This document shows, piece after piece, positions 60,766 to 64,000 of a DNA stretch of 64,000 bases (position 1 is its first letter; each line of letters starts with the position of its first letter). Position numbers and translations under genes: made by a program. This DNA is from Candidatus Zixiibacteriota bacterium (GTDB lineage Bacteria > Zixibacteria > MSB-5A5 > GN15 > JACZUZ01). Location of the stretch: positions 124,001 through 188,000 of the forward strand of contig JAJRPM010000010.1 of the NCBI GenBank assembly GCA_024280775.1. Direction: 5' to 3'. The notes beneath the pieces were generated by a model. That model ran no database searches and was not told the DNA's origin. It saw nothing but the letters and a program-made list of their open reading frames with translations.

Positions 60766-60803
60766 AATTGCTAAGGGCGCAACTCTTTGCGCCCTTAGCA
60801 ATT
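60766..60803 (-). terminator. Terminator of purH
   Basis: A perfect 17-bp stem (AATTGCTAAGGGCGCAA with its inverse, 60766-60782 and 60787-60803) closes on a 4-nt loop; the minus strand continues with GTTGTTT. It lies 33 bp beyond the purH stop in the otherwise gene-free 60565-60835 interval. Confidence 0.75.
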
Positions 60804-60835
60804 AAACTACTTGACTTGTCTGAGCCTAGGAAAGC

Positions 60836-62494
60836 CTAGTGCCAAAAACAGCGAGTACCGGTAAACACCATCGCCACTTTTGCCTTATCAGCGGCGGCGA
60901 TTACATCCGGATCTTTCTTCGAACCACCCGGTTGAATAAAAGCCTTAACACCTGCGGCCGCTGGCATTTCAAGTCCGTCAGGCATCGGGAAAAAAGCATC
61001 CGAAGCCAAAACAGCGCCCTTGGTGCGCTCACCTGCGCGTTTGATTGCCAGAAAAGACGAATCCACTCGCGAGGTTTGACCCATTCCAATTCCGACAGTC
61101 GCGGTGTCTTGTGAAATCACTATTGCATTGGACTTAGTGTGCTTGACAACTTTCCAGGTAAATAACAAGGCCTTTATTTGCTCATCTGTAGGAGCAATCT
61201 TTGTCACTACTTTCAAATCATCAGCGGTGATAATCTTGTCATCAGCGCTTTGCCAAAGCAAACCACCGCGCAAGAACTTACCATACTTCTCACCTGCCGG
61301 TCTTCCATTTTCGATATCCGGCAACTGCAGGATGCGTCTATTCTTTTTCTTAAGTAACAGCGCCAGCGCATCATCATCATAGCCCGGCGCAAGAATACAC
61401 TCCACAAATTGAGTAGCGCCAAGTAACTCAGCAGTCGCCAGGTCAACACGTTTGTTCAGCCCGATTATCGAGCCAAATGCCGAGAGTGGATCACAGGCCA
61501 GCGCCTGCTCATAGGCTTTCGCCAATGTCGCTCCTTCAGCGGCGCCACAGGGATTCGCATGTTTCAGCACACAGGCAAATGGCTCACAGAAATCCAGCAA
61601 CATCTCCAAGCATGCGTCAAGATCAGCGTAATTATTGAAAGACAGCTCTTTGCCACCAAGAATCTCAGCCGTCAACAATGACGGCGCTCCGCCTGCTTCC
61701 GCAGAGTACACAGATGCGATTTGATGCGGATTCTCACCATAACGCAGACCCGATTTCAATCGATAGCGCAAGACCTTCTCTGACTCTTGCGCGGCGCCAT
61801 CAGCCTCGGTCCCATTCTCAGTCGCCCCGCCAAGTCTACTCGCAAAGAAGTTATCTATGGCATTGTCATAGGCCCCGGTAAGCGCAAATGCCGCCGCGGC
61901 CAAACGCTTACGTGATGCGAGAGACAGAGCGCCGTCTTGCTCCTGTAGCTCAGCGAGAATATTTGCATATTGAGAAGCTGAAGTGACAACCGCAACACCC
62001 TCAAAGTTTTTCGAACCGGCGCGAATAAGTGACGGCCCGCCAATATCTATATTCTCTACGATTTCTTCTTCGCTGGAATCCGGATTCGCCACAGTCTGCT
62101 CGAACGGATACAGATTGACTACCACCATATCAATTGGCTTGAATTCATGCGATGCAATCTCGTCACAATGTTCCTGACTGTCACGACGGAATAGAATCCC
62201 CGCATGTATCCGCGGGTGAAGTGTTTTAACCCGACCGTCAAGAATCTCCGGCGACCCGGTAAAACTCGACACCGGCACCACCTGCACACCGGCTTTCTTC
62301 AAAGCCGCCATCGTGCCACCTGTAGAGATAATCTCCACACCGCACTCATTAAGCCCGCGGGCAAAATCCACCAACCCGGTTTTATCTGAGACCGATATTA
62401 TCGCCCGTCGAATCGGACGTAATCCCTCAACTGCAGATGCAATAGCTGTATCTTTCTTTGACGCTGTATCTTCTGATGCCAACGCGCTCTCCAT
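60836..62494 (-). CDS. purH: Bifunctional AICAR transformylase / IMP cyclohydrolase
   Basis: A 552-residue enzyme performing the last two steps of IMP synthesis. The IMP cyclohydrolase domain (about 28-225) has AIISVSDKTGLVDFARGL, ISTGGTMAALKKAG, GRVKTLHPRIHAGIL and NIDIGGPSLIRAGSKNF. The transformylase domain has LRYGENPHQIASVY, LKHANPCGAAEG, FGSIIGLNKRVD, SNAIVISQDTATVGIGMGQTSRVDS, ASDAFFPMPDGLE and the end IQPGGSKKDPDVIAAAD. About 27 extra N-terminal residues (ESALASEDTASKKDT...) precede the domain. It is 41 bp downstream of purC and followed by a strong hairpin. Confidence 0.97.
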   Translation of the reverse strand: MESALASEDTASKKDTAIASAVEGLRPIRRAIISVSDKTGLVDFARGLNECGVEIISTGGTMAALKKAGVQVVPVSSFTGSPEILDGRVKTLHPRIHAGILFRRDSQEHCDEIASHEFKPIDMVVVNLYPFEQTVANPDSSEEEIVENIDIGGPSLIRAGSKNFEGVAVVTSASQYANILAELQEQDGALSLASRKRLAAAAFALTGAYDNAIDNFFASRLGGATENGTEADGAAQESEKVLRYRLKSGLRYGENPHQIASVYSAEAGGAPSLLTAEILGGKELSFNNYADLDACLEMLLDFCEPFACVLKHANPCGAAEGATLAKAYEQALACDPLSAFGSIIGLNKRVDLATAELLGATQFVECILAPGYDDDALALLLKKKNRRILQLPDIENGRPAGEKYGKFLRGGLLWQSADDKIITADDLKVVTKIAPTDEQIKALLFTWKVVKHTKSNAIVISQDTATVGIGMGQTSRVDSSFLAIKRAGERTKGAVLASDAFFPMPDGLEMPAAAGVKAFIQPGGSKKDPDVIAAADKAKVAMVFTGTRCFWH

Positions 62495-62535
62495 TTCCTT
62501 CGCCGCCTTCGCGGCAAGCGCTTACGCCTCTAAAA

Positions 62536-63444
62536 TCAGGCGCTAAGTTTCTGAATTATTTCACGATATTTCTCAACCGTGCGCTCAATGATTTCCTGCG
62601 GCAGTTCCGGCCCGGGAGCGGTCTTATCCCAGTCGAGTGTCAGCAGGTAATCACGTACAAATTGCTTGTCGTATGACGGCTGTCCTTTGCCAATTGCATA
62701 CTTGTCAGCAGGCCAGAATCGTGATGAATCCGGTGTAAGCACCTCATCAATCAACGCCAGCTCACCATCAATAAATCCAAACTCAAACTTCGTATCTGCA
62801 AGAATAATCCCGCGCTCACGCGCATAGTCCGAAGCCTTAGTGTAAATCTCCATCGACTTATCCCGACACAGCTCAGCAGTCTCCTTACCAACTGCATCTA
62901 CCATTTGGGCGAACGAAATGTTCTCATCATGACCAACGTCATTCTTGGTAGCCGGTGTGAAAATCGGCTCAGGGAATTTCTCTGACTCCTGCAATGTCTC
63001 AGGGAAATCAAAACCCAGCAGACTATTACTACCTGCCGCACGCGCCTCTTTCAACTCTTTCCAAAGCGAACCGGAAATATAGCCACGCACCACACATTCA
63101 ACATCCACCCGCTCGGCCTTACGAACAATCATCGAACGACCTTCGAGCTGATCTGCATATGGCTTGAGATTCTCAGGAAACTCATTTACATCGGCGGTAA
63201 TAAAATGTGTCGGCATCAAGTCTTTCAGGAATTCAAACCAAAACACCGAAATCTGAGTAAGTAACTTGCCTTTGTCAGGTATTCCATTAGGTAACACCAC
63301 ATCGAAAGCTGACACTCTGTCGCTAGCGACAAACAACAACTTGTCATCCAGATCAAAAATATCACGCACCTTGCCCTTAGCAAGCAGTGGAACTGTGTCA
63401 ATTTTGGTTTCTAATAGCGCCTTAGGCATAGTAGATGATGTCAC
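62536..63444 (-). CDS. purC: Phosphoribosylaminoimidazole-succinocarboxamide synthase
   Basis: A 302-residue SAICAR synthetase. Motifs: LLAKGKVRDIFDLDDKLLFVASDRVSAFDVVLPNGIPDKG, ECVVRGYISGSLWKE, FTPATKNDVGHDENIS, GIILADTKFEFGFIDGELALIDEVLTPDSSRFW and SYDKQFVRDYL. It is the longer, eukaryote-like type. The start is set at GTG 63444, because GAGG lies eight bases upstream; the TTG at 63468 lies before this site and the ATG at 63429 has none. Lies between purN (59 bp upstream) and purH on the same strand. Confidence 0.96.
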   Translation of the reverse strand: MTSSTMPKALLETKIDTVPLLAKGKVRDIFDLDDKLLFVASDRVSAFDVVLPNGIPDKGKLLTQISVFWFEFLKDLMPTHFITADVNEFPENLKPYADQLEGRSMIVRKAERVDVECVVRGYISGSLWKELKEARAAGSNSLLGFDFPETLQESEKFPEPIFTPATKNDVGHDENISFAQMVDAVGKETAELCRDKSMEIYTKASDYARERGIILADTKFEFGFIDGELALIDEVLTPDSSRFWPADKYAIGKGQPSYDKQFVRDYLLTLDWDKTAPGPELPQEIIERTVEKYREIIQKLSA

Positions 63445-63503
63445 GAGTAATTCCTCACTGATATTCAATATTGTTTCAGACCTACAACAATTCCCGGGTG
63501 CCG

Positions 63504-64000
63504 CTAGGCTGTAAGAGCCTTGGCAATCGCCTCGGGGTAAAGTCTGTGTTCTAGTGTCAATACTTTATCCGCCAATGAATCGGCAGTTTCATTTGAACCT
63601 ATTTCAACTGTTTCCTGAGCCAATATCGCTCCAGCGTCATAATCTTCAGTGACATAATGCACAGTCGCTCCACTGAGCTTTTCGCCAGCCTCAATCACCG
63701 CCTGATGCACTCGCATTCCGTACATGCCCTTGCCCCCAAACTTAGGTAGCAAGGCCGGATGTACATTGAGAATCTTGCCGCTATAGCGTTGCAATATCTC
63801 GTTTTCTATTCTTCTCAAATACCCCGCCAATGCGATAAAACTTATCGCCTTGTCTCTCAGGGTCGCGAGAAGGTCCTCAAGGGGAATATCTTTGGAATAA
63901 ATGAATCTGTCAATGCCAGCAGACTCAGCAATTCTGCAAGCCCCACTGCTAGCCTTGCTGGAGACCACAAGCGCAACTCGGGCAAGCGGTTCAAGCAGTC
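63504..64000 (-). CDS. purN: Phosphoribosylglycinamide formyltransferase 1 (10-formyl-THF-dependent), 5' end beyond window
   Basis: The visible 165 codons are the C-terminal part of PurN, which formylates GAR with 10-formyl-tetrahydrofolate. The frame is open to base 64000 (LLEPLARVALVVSSKASSG...), so the N-terminal phosphate-binding part is missing here. Motifs: ISFIALAGYLRRI, the catalytic ILNVHPALLPKFGGKGMYGMRVHQAVIEAG, SGATVHYVTEDYDAGAILAQETV with catalytic Asp, and LTLEHRLYPEAIAKAL. Catalytic Asn and His are in LNVHPALLP. purT at 15.8 kb is a second, formate-dependent enzyme for the same step. It is the leading visible gene of purN-purC-purH. Confidence 0.94.
   Translation of the reverse strand, partial: LLEPLARVALVVSSKASSGACRIAESAGIDRFIYSKDIPLEDLLATLRDKAISFIALAGYLRRIENEILQRYSGKILNVHPALLPKFGGKGMYGMRVHQAVIEAGEKLSGATVHYVTEDYDAGAILAQETVEIGSNETADSLADKVLTLEHRLYPEAIAKALTA

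Noticed and set aside
60565-60835. Small RNA or riboswitch upstream of the DUF494 gene
   Set aside because: The only structure is the perfect hairpin next to the purH end, better explained as a terminator; no known riboswitch consensus seen.
1-64000. tRNA or rRNA genes
   Set aside because: No T-loop GGTTCRANYCC context with matching acceptor stem, and no conserved rRNA segments were found by eye; a covariance-model scan would be decisive.

Overview
The window looks like part of a chromosome from an uncultivated Gram-negative bacterium of the FCB-related candidate phyla (Zixibacteria-like). This is an inference. It rests on a TonB-dependent receptor with a carboxypeptidase-regulatory-like N-domain, outer-membrane and lipoprotein genes, seven-bladed FG-GAP proteins, a C-terminal tail of the type IX secretion type (QNYPNPFNP), and secreted proteins ending in paired dockerin-like repeats (FNIADVTAGIARIFSGG). 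Base composition appears to be near half G+C (not computed). No tRNA, rRNA, CRISPR array or intact insertion sequence was seen.

Left part (1-17 kb): a partial TonB receptor, a divergent orphan OmpR-type regulator, two FG-GAP secreted proteins, a threonine synthase overlapping an MFS transporter, GTP cyclohydrolase I, an SDR enzyme, a TPR lipoprotein, a PlsC-type acyltransferase, an RNase D-like exonuclease, a THUMP RNA methyltransferase, a VOC protein and PurT. From 17.0 to 19.4 kb the intergenic gaps carry palindromic, inverted-repeat-bounded elements around two unrecognised small genes. Next come a secreted S9 oligopeptidase, a DUF427 protein, and a co-oriented run of arsenosugar-type ArsM, a voltage-gated K+ channel and a flavoprotein.

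Middle (25-48 kb): a signalling-rich block holds a 1415-residue hybrid histidine kinase, a chemoreceptor, a porin-like protein, an FHA-GAF-SpoIIE phosphatase and a Ser/Thr kinase with a TPR sensor region; the last two form one operon. It is followed by a 1138-residue secreted protein with dockerin-like repeats, a PD-(D/E)XK nuclease, an iodotyrosine-deiodinase-like nitroreductase, an Rrf2 regulator, a GH15 enzyme, a secreted transglutaminase-like lipoprotein and a secreted protein with GGMEHPS repeats.

Right part (48-64 kb): a mercuric-reductase-like flavoprotein, a HAD hydrolase with a short overlapping upstream ORF, an overlapping nadE-kynU-kynB operon (NAD and kynurenine metabolism), a lipoprotein glutathione peroxidase, and umuDC. 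The UmuD-like protein lacks both residues of the Ser-Lys protease dyad, and a 10-bp-phased GAAC repeat lies just upstream of it. Then come dnaB, a type-4 uracil-DNA glycosylase, coaBC and smg/DUF494 on the minus strand, and a purine cluster (purN-purC-purH) running off the right edge. Most genes are housekeeping. The observations most worth a second look are the protease-dead UmuD with its candidate operator, the arsM-channel-flavoprotein run, the palindromic element family, the kinase/phosphatase operon, and the conserved C-terminal dockerin-like module.
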